From Gari tellinella (Eukaryota; Mollusca; Bivalvia; Cardiida; Psammobiidae): a stretch of 64,000 nucleotides of DNA. The translations under genes and the position numbers were made by a program. Positions 21,089 to 31,324 of this stretch are shown one piece after another (positions within the stretch are counted from its first letter, which is position 1; the number at the start of each line of letters is the position of its first letter). The notes under the pieces were generated by a model. The model was not told the origin of the DNA. It made no database searches and was given only the letters and a program-made list of their open reading frames with translations. The stretch lies in assembly GCA_922989275.2 (NCBI GenBank), contig OV277866.1, forward strand, positions 58,209,246 to 58,273,245, read 5' to 3'.

Positions 21089-21317
21089 ATACTTTCCCAT
21101 TTAAGCGAAAACGAAACTCAAATGAATTGCATAAAACGTAGATTATAACAATTTGTTTACAATGTTCTAACCTTTTATTATCATCTGAGTGGCAAACAAT
21201 TTAGATCATGATCAGATGTCAGGTTAACCGGCGTCTGGTCAGGCTCCAAACTGTTTTCACTGCAATTAATAGTTTAAGCGTAATCGCGTTTATTGGGAAA
21301 GAATAACGTCTTCACTG
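21089..21317 (-). mobile_element. Family A MITE (A5), split by the 3.5 kb element
   Basis: From 'actttcccatttaagcg' to TTCACTG, with TA after it, this is the body of an A copy with a diverged hairpin (GATCAGATGTCAGG...CGGCGTCTGGTCAGGC). Its first ~10 bases ('gactggagaa') are found at 17593-17602, on the other side of the 3.5 kb insertion. Confidence 0.8.
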
Positions 21318-21319
21318 TA

Positions 21320-22070
21320 GTTACATTTACCAATCGGATGTTTGAGAACGACTTAAGACTCAGCTCAAAAGCTTTATAATCTTGGTCCCCGGTTTCAGAG
21401 ATTGCTGTGCGCAGTGTGTTTTACGGCAATATATCACAACTGTGCACACATTTTAGCGTTTAGTGTTACCTTTTCGTCGGTATTTAAATAGGGACGTTCA
21501 TTGAACGAATCAAATAATTTCCTTGAAAGCAATTTAGCCAATAAGGAAGGAAATGCCATACATGTAATCGATATATTGCAACACATGTCGTCTGTATCAA
21601 TATTCTAAGTGGATTTAACCCATTTATGCCCGGATAATGCAATGAACTCTCATTACGTGTGCACTGGACGAATTCCTCATAGAAAGACAGACAGATAAAT
21701 AGTTTATTAAAGTGGCATATGTAAATAGTTACAATAATTACATAGGTTATAAACATTTAACTGTAACATCCATCCGCATCGCGCCTTACATGACACTATA
21801 CAATGTACACAATAAAATATTCACAAACATGCAATTAGAAATAAAATATTAAGAAACAAAATACTTTATTTAAGACCTTGAAATCTACTATAAAGCAATT
21901 ATTAGATATTCTTAAATATAAAATTCACATTTAGATTCAGATTCATAGATTTACAAGGGTGATTCAAAGACATCGCAGTGTTTGTCGATAAAGCAGATCT
22001 TTTTATATGAATACCAAACAGTATAGAGCCAAATGAGGCGCTGCGTAACGCGTCGTCAGGGGACAATTCA
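21320..22070. other. No gene; isolated TTAACCCATTTATGCCC
   Basis: At about 21616 there is a family H left end without partner. The 90-codon minus-strand frame at 21484-21756 has no recognisable domain and crosses this relic. I see no other feature. Confidence 0.4.
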
Positions 22071-22079
22071 AAACTGGTT

Positions 22080-22265
22080 TATACAGTACTCTCTAAAACG
22101 ACACCCAATTGGAGACAAAAATATGTGCGTTATTCGTAGGAAGTCGCTATGGGGAGTGAAATAGGTTAACATTTGCAAACAATTTGAATCTAGATCGGAC
22201 GCCGCGTATGAATTTCCATTGCAATCATTTTGGAGCCATTGCAGATCAGACTCCAAACTGATTGC
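22080..22265 (-). mobile_element. Partial family D MITE (D9) with an added arm
   Basis: 'cagtactctctaaaacgacacccaattggagac' and 'aacaatttgaatctagatcggacgccgcg' are D text. Instead of the second D arm, 'tttggagcc...cagatcagactccaaactg' follows, which resembles the A-type arm. It may be two relics side by side. Confidence 0.55.
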
Positions 22266-22424
22266 CACTAATATAAAACAAATCGCCAGAATTTTTAAAA
22301 CTGATTGCCATTCAAATAAAAGGAAACATCAGAGATTTCCAGAAATTGCAATATGTCCCTTTCAACTGAACTCCGTTTAAACAGAGAAACTTACATCTTC
22401 TCAACTATTATACACGTGCTTTAA

Positions 22425-22641
22425 CTCTTTGAACCCTAGTCACGCATATATGCGTCATTTGCAAACAGCCTACCTGTGAGGACTACCATTTTGTCCTATG
22501 CAAACAGAGTAGACCCTTATCAGGGTCTACACTGTTTGTCATTTTGACATATATTGTAAAAATCAACGTTAAAATGTCAAAAATGGACTACACTTAATTG
22601 AAAACTAGAATTGTCCATTTAAGGTTTGAGGGAGGAAAGAG
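22425..22641 (+). mobile_element. Family C MITE (C5), deletion in hairpin
   Basis: TTAA at 22421-22424 and 22642-22645; CTCTTTGAACCCTAG...GGAGGAAAGA. The centre has lost most of the palindrome: GCAAACAGAGTAGACCC leads straight to 'ttatcagggtctacactg'. Confidence 0.85.
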
Positions 22642-23076
22642 TTAAAGTGCGATTGTTTGCTCAATACAGGCGGGACGACAGTTTCAAGAGCACAGTTGAC
22701 ATCTTTGAGCGACTGCACTTTGAATCATGGTTCGGTCTATGGTAACTATAGGCCAAAATATGAAATACCCTATGTTTCCTAATACGTGCCAATCCTTTTG
22801 TTTTACACATACATGTACATTTGTACAATAATACAGTTTAGTTTCGGATGGAGTATTTGATATAATTATATTCAAATATATATAAAATGTGTAAAACTTT
22901 TATTGTGCAGAGCCCTGGAGTTATAAATAAGACCCCCATAAATTTCTATACACATTGTTGATTTTATCGGTAGGTCGCATTACTTAAATTACTTTAAAAA
23001 CCTAAACTGATATCGTGTTGATCATTATTGGTATACGAAAACGGCAAAAAGTTGCTTATAGAATATACATGATATA

Positions 23077-23288
23077 TAGTGCAGAATATGTAATTCATTC
23101 CAGTTTAAACGTAAATGAAACGCAAACGCAAAACACTAAAATGTAGAAAAGGACTATTTTTTGAAAATTCTGAAAACAGTTTGGAGCCGGATCAGACGCC
23201 GGGTACCCGACGTCTGATCAGGCTGCACTGGAAATACTAGTTTTAGTGTAAACGCGTTTATTGGGCAAGAATAACGTTTTCTCCACTG
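23077..23288 (-). mobile_element. Family A MITE (A6), shortened
   Basis: TAGTGCAGAA at the left, CTCCACTG at the right (followed by TT). The arm GTTTGGAGCCGGATCAGACGCC pairs only partly because 'tccaaactgttt' is deleted on the right. Confidence 0.82.
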
Positions 23289-23289
23289 T

Positions 23290-23835
23290 TTGATTTGAAG
23301 TAAACGAAGTTTTGAAATGTGTTGTCTTCATGTCGAGTGTGACAATGGTTAATTAACTAGCAGATCATACCTGCAAAGAAGCTGCTTTATAACAGATCTA
23401 GAGCAAATTTCATTTACATGTATATAGATATGTGCTGAATCTTTTTAACAATCCATTTTAAAAACTCTTAAATGAGCTTTCTAAATAAAAAGGTGGAAAG
23501 TAACTGCTTTTACAAGCTGCGTGAAAAACGATTGTCACAGGCGCCGCAAAAATGACCGACATTTTCCAATACCTTTTTCGAAAAAATAAAAATAAAATTA
23601 GAGTCGGATTGAAAATATAGGGTCGGTCGAGTTGCGGAAACATAGGTATTTCTTTATTGGTTACTATCGTTCCAACTGAACACCGATTGGTTCATCGAAA
23701 GTGCTTGAGGAGTGGTATTAGCCTAAGTATGAACTAATAACATCCTGTTATGTCTAAACAATACTTATCGACGGTATACAAGCGGACGCGTGTCCAGTAT
23801 GTCACATGTTTGGTGTCAGTAAAGGGAATGGCAGT
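23290..23835. other. No recognised feature
   Basis: No gene or repeat structure found. Confidence 0.35.
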
Positions 23836-23839
23836 CAGA

Positions 23840-23988
23840 TAAATCTTTAATATATCCTAGAAGATGGTAGCTTAAAACAGGATGAAAGAAAAGCAGAATG
23901 CGCCTTAAGGTGCATTCTGCTTTCCTTTTAACCTGCTTTATGTGGTCATATGTCTTCAAAACTAGAAACGGGCTATTGGGTGAAGGTT
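23840..23988 (-). mobile_element. Truncated family B MITE (B6)
   Basis: It starts in 'taatatatcctagaagatggtagc', then the hairpin AAAAGCAGAATGCGCCTTAA...GCATTCTGC, then 'aactagaaacgggctattggg'. The outer left third is absent. Confidence 0.75.
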
Positions 23989-24214
23989 TATGTAGGGGAC
24001 ATTTCAGAATAAGGGAAATATATACATGTATTGTGTCATTTCAAAGAAACTGTCATTTTTCTACCTTTTATTGCAAATTGTTTTGTTTTGTTTCTTTTAA
24101 ACGGGAAAGAAAATTAGAATTTCTATGAAGAAATATCACTGAGGCTTATTTATTTGTGTGTTTGCTCATGTTTTCATGTACGTTTACCCTTGTAACGGTT
24201 ATTGGGTGTTGACT

Positions 24215-24350
24215 ACAGTGTTCCCTCTTTATACAACGGCCCTCCGAATGTTTAACAATTCCCTCCTAACAACAATGCTTTCCGCTGTTCCCCAAACAAG
24301 ACAATAATGTCTGACGCTTGCACTGCTGCAATATTTTCTGCTTAAAGTTA
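24215..24350 (+). mobile_element. Partial family D MITE (D10)
   Basis: TA-flanked left end CAGTGTTCCCTC, then 'acaacggccctcc', 'caattccctcctaacaac' and 'gtctgacgcttgcactgctgc'. It stops before the cassette, and B-like tail text 'agagtaataaattaaaggc...gtaatggg' follows to 24432. Confidence 0.65.
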
Positions 24351-24430
24351 TCGTTATGGCTATATAAATTTGAACAATTTTCTAAAGCAGAGTAATAAAT
24401 TAAAGGCATAAAACGCGTATCTATGGAGTA

Positions 24431-24871
24431 ATGGGCGAAAAACAGATTTGTAACTATTTGTCTATTACTGAACTCTGTTCATTCTTCCTCTTCCGTGTAA
24501 TCAATCAACCTTACTCAGCATTCTATATTTCGGAGAAAATTTATTATATCCACATTCTTCTAAGTTTTTTTATGAATGTGAATAATTATTTTGATGCACG
24601 TGTTTCTCGTGTCAAAATTTATAATTTTGACATATTATCGTGTCACGATAACTCGAGCATGCGTAGGTCAATGACCCCGAACATTTGGAATGGACGGTTC
24701 CAGATTCAAATCAAGACTATGCTATTTTTGTTTAAGGTTGTGTTTTACAATGTACATGGAATTGTAAAGCGATCAGCGGTGGATACACTTAGTGAGAGAA
24801 CTTCTATAGGGCATTCACTGTTGTCCTTTTGCAATGCATTGAAAAACATAACCATTAGTAGTAAAACATAG
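24431..24871 (+). other. 146-codon open frame, no recognised domain
   Basis: The longest frame on the plus strand outside LINEs. The peptide is rich in Phe, Ile and Tyr as expected from translating AT-rich DNA. It shows no motif I know, no signal peptide and no repeat family. It begins at the end of a B relic and ends where a repeat block starts. I consider it a chance frame. Confidence 0.25.
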
Positions 24872-24899
24872 AAAATACTTATTTAAAACTTGTATGTGT

Positions 24900-25445
24900 A
24901 TGCCAACGTACGACTTAGTTAGGGCCATATAGTTTTTGAACTGTCTGTTTTTTCGTCCCCCGTCCGCCTGTTTGTCTGTACAAAACTTTAACATTGGACA
25001 TAACTTTGGAACTACATGTGATAAAGACTTCATACTTTGTATGTGTATTAAACTCGATGAGCTCTTGAGCTTACTACAACTTCGGTCATGTTTGACAAAA
25101 GTCAAGGTAATGTAGAGGTAAGATAATTTAACAGTGGCCATAACTTTGAAAATGCATGTTATAGAGACTTCATAGTTGGTATTTGTACTCGACACATGAA
25201 GCTCTTGACCTCGGTACAACTTGGGTCATGTTAAATAAGGTCAAGGTCATTCAGAAGCCTGTTAGGGATAATTTAACATTGACCATTACTCTTGAACTAT
25301 ATGTGATACATGTAGTGACTTCATATTTGGCATGTGCATGTACTAAACACAGCATATTCTTGAGGTTATTAAAGTTTAGTCATGTCCGACAAATGTCAAG
25401 GTCATTTAGAGGTCAGGGTCGAAGTTTGCAAGGTCAATAATTAAC
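24900..25445 (+). repeat. 'accttgacc' tandem array, ~145 bp unit
   Basis: Three to four units carry 'agacttcata.ttg.tatg', 'gagctcttgag', 'tcatgt..gacaaa.gtcaagg' and 'taatttaacattg.ccataact' (with variation). The start has 'tgtctgttttttcgtcccccgtccgcctg'. The reverse counterpart is at 1134-1500. The frames on both strands at 24815-25440 are by-products. Confidence 0.8.
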
Positions 25446-25806
25446 TCGAGACATCTGATTTGAATATAGACGTTTTGACCATGATAGGTGTACGAGTGTT
25501 TGTAAAGAATGCCTAGAGCTTTATTTGCGTCACTACGGTTCAATGGGTGAAAACTCGAACATGCATGTGTTTCAACGTAAATTTTTGCGTTAATAACATT
25601 TAAACGTTGATACAAGTATATAAACGACTTAACAGATTACCCATAAGTAACGCCTTTAACGCCTTAGATTTATTTCTCACATGAAGAAAGCAGTTGAACT
25701 CCAGAAAGTGATGATTTGCACCATAAGAAATACATAACATCTTAAAGATATGTAAATGTCACTGTAAACGTAAATGGAAATTTGAAACATGTACATGTAC
25801 GGCGTA

Positions 25807-25989
25807 CAGTGGAGAATCTGTTATTCTTTCCCGTTTAAACGCAAACGTACGCAAACGCAAAGCACTAAAACGTAGAAAAGTACAACTTTTGGACAATTCT
25901 GTCTGATCTGGCTCTGAACTGTTTGCACTGCAAATAATAGTTTTAGCGTAAACGCGTTTATTGGGAAAGAAAAAACGTTTTCTCCACTG
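25807..25989 (-). mobile_element. Family A MITE (A7), hairpin half deleted
   Basis: TA-flanked CAGTGGAGAA...TTCTCCACTG. The centre jumps from 'ggacaattctg' to 'tctgatctggctctgaactg', so one arm and the loop are absent. Confidence 0.88.
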
Positions 25990-26059
25990 TATGCTCTTAC
26001 CCAAATCAGCACACTCGTCATGGTTCGACGGGGTTACATGTAGCATTGTATGGCTAATC

Positions 26060-26245
26060 CAAGGCTCCAGATAAAAGGGAGTAAACTGAACAAATCTAGA
26101 ATTTTCTCATTCATTTCAGCACCATGGCGTTACTACTCATTAGAATCGTCTCAAAGAGACGATTCTAATGAGTAGTGACACCATAGGGTTTAATACAGAA
26201 ATAAAGATTTTAGTTTTTTAAATACTCCCCGTATCTGGAGCCCTG
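26060..26245. mobile_element. Family G MITE (G2)
   Basis: 'aggctccagataaaaggg' at the left, CCCCGTATCTGGAGCCCTG plus TA at the right. The centre is a perfect palindrome: ACTCATTAGAATCGTCTC followed by AAAGAGACGATTCTAATG. Confidence 0.85.
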
Positions 26246-26269
26246 TAAACAATCACTTGCCGAAATAAC

Positions 26270-26424
26270 CCATGTATTTTACCACTTTTGTACATTATAT
26301 ATAGAAAGAAATAAACTCCCTTTAGGAGCTTTCTTTTTTGCTGTCACCTTGCTTTAATCTGTCACCTGTTTTTATATAAGCAATTATAATTCGTTTTAGT
26401 GGGCGTAAAGGTGAGGTTTTACTG
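26270..26424. mobile_element. Truncated family E MITE (E3)
   Basis: Part of the hairpin ('gaaataaactccctttaggagctttctttt'), then 'gctgtcaccttgctttaatctgtcacctg', and the right end 'gtgaggttttactg' with TA. The left end is missing. Confidence 0.75.
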
Positions 26425-26634
26425 TATATGCAGTTGACTAGTATAACATTACAGTGTCAATACCTGTACTCTTTGCAGTAAAAAACGAAACTGAAAACGA
26501 AACTAATCGCATCGTCAATTTTTTAAAAATAATGATAAAATAAAATTTTCAAAATGACTGTATAGTTAAAACCTTGACGATTTAGATTAAACTCAATGTC
26601 AAACATTTTAGTCAGAAATCGTGTTGTTCGGCGT

Positions 26635-26670
26635 CTGATCACGCTTCAAAATAGTTACACTAGACACGCT
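26635..26670. repeat. Single arm of the GGCGTCTGATCA cassette
   Basis: 'cggcgtctgatcacgcttcaaaatagtt' is one arm; a mutated first arm 'tcagaaatcgtgttgtt' may precede. A relic of A or F. Confidence 0.35.
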
Positions 26671-26788
26671 CTTTTGTCACTTTTCTTCATTACATCACTT
26701 AGAATTTTTGAAAACTTGAAACTTTATTAATTTTTTTTTTATAATTTTGAATTAAAAAGAGTTTACATTTGTGATTCGTTTGGTTTAA

Positions 26789-27043
26789 TCTTTTACCCGC
26801 GAGAGCCTGTCTCTAGTTTTGAAGACAGATGACCATTTAAAGCAGGTTGAAAGTAAAGCAGAATGCGCATTAAGGCGCATTCTGCTTTAATTTCAACCTG
26901 TTTTAAGCTAACATCTGCTAGAATATAGATATTATTTCTAATAATAATGATTTCTTATGATACATCATAAATAGTGCCATTAAATCAGTTGAAGAATAAA
27001 CTAAATGCGCTAAAATACGTATACATATATATGGAGTAACGGG
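26789..27043 (+). mobile_element. Family B MITE (B7)
   Basis: TTAA at 26785-26788 and 27044-27047. The left end is worn (TCTTTTACC); the right is GGAGTAACGGG. The hairpin around GCGCATTAAGGCGC has TTAA at the tip. Confidence 0.87.
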
Positions 27044-27119
27044 TTAAACGGTGAAATAATGATACTTTATCCACACAGTATACATATAACACAGTTAGTA
27101 TTGTATCAAGCGAACAGTC

Positions 27120-27270
27120 AATAGAAAAAAAACATCGATTACCTTAAAAACACAAATGTTTGCTTAATGCAAGATAAAAGTAAAAACAAAAAAATCATAT
27201 TGGAGCTTTCTGTATTATTTTTATCTTGCATTAAGCAGTCTCCTGCTTTTTAGACATCTCAACTATCGCT
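27120..27270. mobile_element. B/E-related MITE with GATAAAAGTAA arms
   Basis: The arms 'gcttaatgcaagataaaagt' and their complement flank 'atattggagctttctg'. Similar arms occur at 55877-55945 and 61625-61690. The ends are not recognised. Confidence 0.6.
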
Positions 27271-27305
27271 TGATACAACACTGGGTTTCTAGTTAGTATT
27301 GATTG

Positions 27306-27420
27306 TGTTATATTGTTGCTAACCATGTATGATTTATGTACTTGTAGATATGTTGAGGGCCTCATGGAAGATTGATCTATATCAAATGAGCTCTGTCGTT
27401 TAATAAAGTCTTTATTATAT
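27306..27420 (+). mobile_element. LINE 3' end fragment
   Basis: 'acttgtagatatgttgagggcctcatggaagattg', 'aatgagctctgtcg' and 'aataaagtctttattat' match, in the same order, 58845-58965, where the (TTA)n tail is intact. It is a CR1/L2-style 3' end with AATAAA. D2 has inserted in its tail. Confidence 0.65.
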
Positions 27421-27422
27421 TA

Positions 27423-27780
27423 CAGCACTCCCTCTCTACAACGGCCCTCCCAACAACGACTCCCTCCTTACAACGACCCTTGTCGCTATTCCCCAAACAA
27501 GACATTTGTGTCCAACCTTTTCTTGGCTGCAATACCGTCTGCTTGAATTTGTCGTCTGCTATTTGTGTCAAAATTACACACTGGACATTTTGACATAAAA
27601 ACCTTGATGTCGAGTGACCAACAGCTTGAATCCAGATCAGACACCGCGTTACGCGGCGTCTGATCTGGATTTAAGCTGTTTGCCAATGTAAGCCAATTTC
27701 CCTCCCTGTAACGAATCCCTCTGAACAACGCACATAATTTGTTGTCTCCCATTGGATGTCGTTGCAGACAGGGAGCGCTG
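27423..27780 (+). mobile_element. Family D MITE (D2), complete
   Basis: TA at 27421-27422 and 27781-27782. The ends are CAGCACTCCCTCTCTACAAC and GACAGGGAGCGCTG. The hairpin is GAATCCAGATCAGACACCGCG...TTACGCGGCGTCTGATCTGG. It includes 'aatttgtcgtctgctatttg', also seen in F. Confidence 0.92.
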
Positions 27781-28104
27781 TATTATCATTATTTGCATGT
27801 ACTCACCGCCTGGGTATTAGATGTGAAAGAGTCATGTATATATCTCTGGAGTAAGCAAGTCTTTCCTGTACTAGCACTTCCCAACAACACAACTTTACAG
27901 TCCACTTTTGACATGACAAATTTGTCACCGAGTTCACTTAAAGAGGTTTATAACAAACATCAGGAAAGTATAGATATTTATCCCGTCATTGTTGAGTATT
28001 GACTGGTATTATCAATGTTAAACTATGTTAATGCAGTGTACGTGAATAATCTCCTTCCGTCTTCTATAAATATCACTTTTCACGTTGTATTGAACAGTAG
28101 AACA

Positions 28105-28316
28105 AGTCTATTACGATCAAAGGGAAGAGAACTAATTGGTGGTATTTAAGTCACGCGAAAGCTTAAAAACAAGATGAAAGTTAAACAGAAAGCTCCTGAA
28201 TGAGCTTTCTGCTTTACTTTCATCTTGTTTTAAGCAAACATCTGCCCGAAACACCGAAAAATTACCCCCATTAAGTGGCCGTATCAGAGATAAACCATCT
28301 ATCTCAGGTTTTACTA
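28105..28316. mobile_element. Family E MITE (E4), diverged
   Basis: 'cagtagaacaagtctattacga' and 'tctcaggttttact' are worn ends. The centre is a clean hairpin, AAAACAAGATGAAAGTTAAACAG with AGCTCCTGAATGAGCT. Confidence 0.75.
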
Positions 28317-28394
28317 GTTATTCGTTGATATCCTGGTTGTTGATAATAATGACAGTGCAGCTTTAACTTTGAAATACGATTACATTCAACTTTA

Positions 28395-28500
28395 ACATTT
28401 CGGCGACAAAATAATCGTGAGGTTTTTTACCCTCTTACACACTTATTTTGTCGTCTGCTGCAAAATTGTTGTCTGCAAGATCATTTCAAAATTAGGTTTA
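28395..28500. repeat. Family F relic (F8)
   Basis: 'catttcggcgacaaaataatcgtgaggttttttaccc' and 'attgttgtctgcaag' are F end text, also at 38100-38190. No hairpin remains. Confidence 0.5.
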
Positions 28501-28559
28501 AGAGAGTTTTAGTTAGAAAATATCTAAATAATAAGATTATATTTGAAACACGGGTATGT

Positions 28560-28668
28560 CACCTAAACCGAGCTTTAAATAAGGCAATTTCATGTTACGA
28601 AATATCGGATATTTCGAGTTAAGCGAGTTCGAAATATCGAAGACGACTATACGAATTATCGCGGTTAG
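28560..28668. mobile_element. Family J relic (J3)
   Basis: 'gggtatgtcacctaaaccgagc', 'gttacgaaatatcggatatttcgagttaagcgagttcgaaatatcgaag' and 'acgacta' are the right half of J. The hairpin and left end are missing. Confidence 0.6.
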
Positions 28669-28689
28669 GCTGTAATTATGCACTTTGTA

Positions 28690-28908
28690 CAGTGGAGAAA
28701 ACGTTATTCTTTCCCAATAAACGCGTTTACGCTAAAACTATTATTTGCAGTGCAAACAGTTTTGAGCCAGATCAGACTCCAAACTGTTTGCCACCAAGAT
28801 AAACATGATTTATCAGAAATGTCCAAAAGTTGTACTTTTCTATGTTTTAGTGCTTTGCGTTTGCGTACGTTTGTGTTTAAACGGGAAAGAATAACAGATT
28901 CTCCACTG
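28690..28908 (+). mobile_element. Family A MITE (A8), loop deleted
   Basis: TA-flanked CAGTGGAGAA...TTCTCCACTG. The hairpin is reduced to 'cagttttgagccagatcag' joined to 'actccaaactg', so the GACGCCGGGTAACCCGG core was precisely lost. The 116-codon frame is incidental. Confidence 0.9.
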
Positions 28909-28995
28909 TATATGGGTCTATATTTCATTTCCATTATCGTTTGTTATCTTTATCTTGGCTTTCGTTTTTATTCAATACATGAAACTACACATGCA

Positions 28996-29192
28996 TATCA
29001 ATGGTATTTTACAGAGAATCCTCCCTAAATCGACCCTCAAGATTAAGTCCTAGTACATGTACCGGTAGTCTAGTTTAGTTTAAACATAGTTTATTCCATA
29101 AATTTACAGAGAAATGGGGTTTGGTCACAATTCGGCCCTACCCCTTGAAACATTCAGACAATTTATACAATGGCTCTAAGCATATATAACTA
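28996..29192 (+). repeat. Direct duplication, copy 1 (~194 bp)
   Basis: From 'tcaatggtattttacagag' to 'catatataacta' this matches 29441-29635 with about six substitutions. The two copies are separated only by A9 and its TA. A diverged third copy is at 365-460. Confidence 0.9.
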
Positions 29193-29438
29193 CAGTGGAG
29201 AATCTGTTATTCTTTCCCGTTTAAACGCAAACGTATGCAAACGCAAAGCGCTAAAACGTAGAAAAGAACAACTTTTGGACAATTCTGATAATTCATGTTT
29301 GTCATGGTGGCAAACAGTTTGGAGCCTGATCAGACGCCGGGTTACCCGGCGTCTGATCTGGCTCCAAACTGTTTGCACTGCAAATAATAGTTTTAGCGTA
29401 AACGCGTTTATTGGGAAAGAATAACGTTTTCTCCACTG
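29193..29438 (-). mobile_element. Family A MITE (A9), complete, at duplication junction
   Basis: TA at 29191-29192 and 29439-29440; CAGTGGAGAA...TTCTCCACTG. The full hairpin closes on GGGTTACCC. The TA on each side is also the border of the flanking 194 bp direct duplication. Minus- and plus-strand frames (84 and 97 codons) are readings of the element. Confidence 0.93.
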
Positions 29439-29635
29439 TAGCAATGGTATTTTACAGAGAAGCCTCCCTAAATCGACCCTCAAGATTAAGTCCTAGTACA
29501 TGTACCGGTAGTCTAGTTTAGTTTAAACATATTTTATTCCATAAATTTACAGAGAAATGGGGTTTGGCCACAATTCGGCCCTTCCCCTTTAAACATTCAG
29601 ACAATTTATACAATGGCTCTAAGCATATATAACTA
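29439..29635 (+). repeat. Direct duplication, copy 2 (~194 bp)
   Basis: Second copy of 28996-29192, ending in the same 'catatataacta', about 97% identical by eye. Confidence 0.9.
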
Positions 29636-29644
29636 TGTACCGGT

Positions 29645-29825
29645 CTTTGCATGCTGGGTAAATATTTTTTCTACAACAATTGTCGTCTGCAACTGTGCTA
29701 TAAACATGATTTTCTAAATTCATCATTTTAATACAGTGTCGGAGCATTACGCAGCTTCTGATCTGGATCCAAACTGCTCGCTACGGTAAATATGGTTACG
29801 CCGCTAACGAGCTAAGATGAAAAAG
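29645..29825. mobile_element. Family F relic (F10)
   Basis: 'acaacaattgtcgtctgcaact' and 'cagcttctgatctggatccaaactgctcg' keep F order; the first arm and the ends are gone. Confidence 0.5.
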
Positions 29826-30071
29826 GAAAGTATCACGTATAGCCTGTTTCTAGTTTTGAAAATAGGTGACTACTTAAAGCAGATTGAAAGTAAAGCAGAA
29901 TGCGCCCTAAGGCGCATTCTGCTTTACTTTCAGCCTGCTTTAAGCTATTACCTGCTAGAGTATGGAAAGTATTAAATATGACAAATATTCATTACGGTAT
30001 AATTTGGAACTATTTTCTTCAGCGGATGAATAAAATGCATGTGCTAAAAGTCGCTTCTATAAGGGAAAGGG
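29826..30071 (+). mobile_element. Family B MITE (B8)
   Basis: 'gtatagcctgtttctagttttgaaaa' at the left; 'cttctataagggaaaggg' plus TTAA (30072-30075) at the right. The hairpin is GCAGAATGCGCCCTAAGGCGC. The left TTAA is lost. A 113-codon frame crosses it by chance. Confidence 0.85.
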
Positions 30072-30315
30072 TTAAATTAAGAGAATTCTACATAAGCAAC
30101 GTGTTCTGCATTAAGTATACCACCTTTAAACCAAGTCAATTCCTGATCCCAGAGTTCAATTATTATGTGCGTGACAATGCGTCTGATCAGGATCTAGTCT
30201 GTTTGACACACATTCGTGACGATGTTACTTTAGTCGTATAATCAAATTTTGAGAAGCAGACGACAATTGTTGATTGTGACGTCATGGCAGTTAAGGAGAT
30301 AGTCGGATTAATTAA

Positions 30316-30549
30316 CCCTTTCATTGCTAAGGTCAACGACACATACATTTGCTGCCAGTTTGGATCGTGTAATTCGTCGTCTGATCTAGATCAGACACTC
30401 ATAATTATATACCAATGTTAATTGAGTCAAAAACGCATTTAATCAAAATTTATATAAAAACATAAAGCCAGACAAAAATGGAAGCAGGCGGTAATATTGC
30501 AGCGACTGTGCTAGACGGTTAATTACGCCACAATGGCAGCGAACGCGTT
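30316..30549 (+). mobile_element. Family F MITE (F3), hairpin decayed
   Basis: TTAA at 30312-30315 then CCCTTTCATTGC; the right end is 'ccacaatggcagcgaacgcgtt'. The centre 'cgtcgtctgatctagatcagacac' is a small leftover fold. Confidence 0.65.
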
Positions 30550-30649
30550 GACATCGAACATTGTACTTCCGTAATTTAGTTCCGTTTATCATTCTCAAAT
30601 GATATGTATCAGTAGGTCTTTAAGTGTTAGGTTCTTTGTAAGCACTCAC

Positions 30650-30850
30650 CGTGACCTCACTGGCATGATGATTCAACAATTGTCATCTGCTTTCATTTCT
30701 TAGATTTAAATTTTAAGGATTTTGACTTAAGAAATGTTGAAATTAGTGGCATGCAGTTTGGAACCTGATCAAACGCCGCGTACGCGACATTTGATCAGGA
30801 TCTAAACTGTTTGCAACTTTTATAACTAATGTATTCGGGGTAAGGTAGTC
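30650..30850 (+). mobile_element. Family F MITE (F4), ends worn
   Basis: 'cactggcatgatgattcaacaattgtcatctgc', then the hairpin CAGTTTGGAACCTGATCAAA...TTTGATCAGGATC, closing on CGCCGCGTACGCGACA. TTAA ends are not visible. Confidence 0.7.
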
Positions 30851-30867
30851 CAGTGTGTTAGTGCAAC

Positions 30868-30922
30868 ACATTCATTCATGCATTTATTCATTCATCCATT
30901 CATTCATTCATTCATTTATCAT
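30868..30922. repeat. (attc)n microsatellite
   Basis: About twelve ATTC-like units with a few interruptions. Confidence 0.9.
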
Positions 30923-31099
30923 TGACATCTTTATTTTCTCCATTATGGAGAGGTTTATTTTCAAAATTTTAAATACAGCTTAAAAGTGCACACCTGTTTA
31001 TTGGCACAGACAACATAGTCCATCGCCTCTGTATAATCAAACAATAGGTTTAATCACATGCGTATCAATCCCTTCACTGTGTGCATATCGACTGCTTAA

Positions 31100-31320
31100 C
31101 CCATTTATACACAGTGGATTCTTCCATGTTTATATATTGGAGTATTTCGTTTTTTATCAAAGGGATGCCTGGTCAAAACTTTCATTTTCATTTTGATTTA
31201 TATTGAAATTCCTATCAGCAAACAGTGTAGACTCTGATCGGACGCCGCATAATGCGGCGTCTGATCAGAGTCTTCCTTGTTTGCCTATGTCCCATATATG
31301 GGAGCTTGGGCACAAATGGG
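31100..31320 (+). mobile_element. Family H MITE (H1), complete
   Basis: TTAA at 31096-31099 and 31321-31324; CCCATTTATACAC...GGGCACAAATGGG. A perfect hairpin GCAAACAGTGTAGACTCTGA...CGCCGCATAATGCGGCG. The TTAA and CCC/GGG ends fit piggyBac-like MITEs. Confidence 0.9.
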
Positions 31321-31324
31321 TTAA

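Noticed and set aside
24431..24871. 146-codon frame as a possible gene
   Set aside because: No domain, low-complexity AT-driven composition, and it begins in a MITE relic and ends at a repeat array.
29170..29483. Recurring 60-116 codon frames with QTVWSQIRRR / RLRTFAFKRERI-like peptides on both strands
   Set aside because: They coincide with family A MITE copies, occur in opposite orientations, start in flanking DNA and vary with indels. The frames exist because the palindrome and its flanks happen to lack stops.
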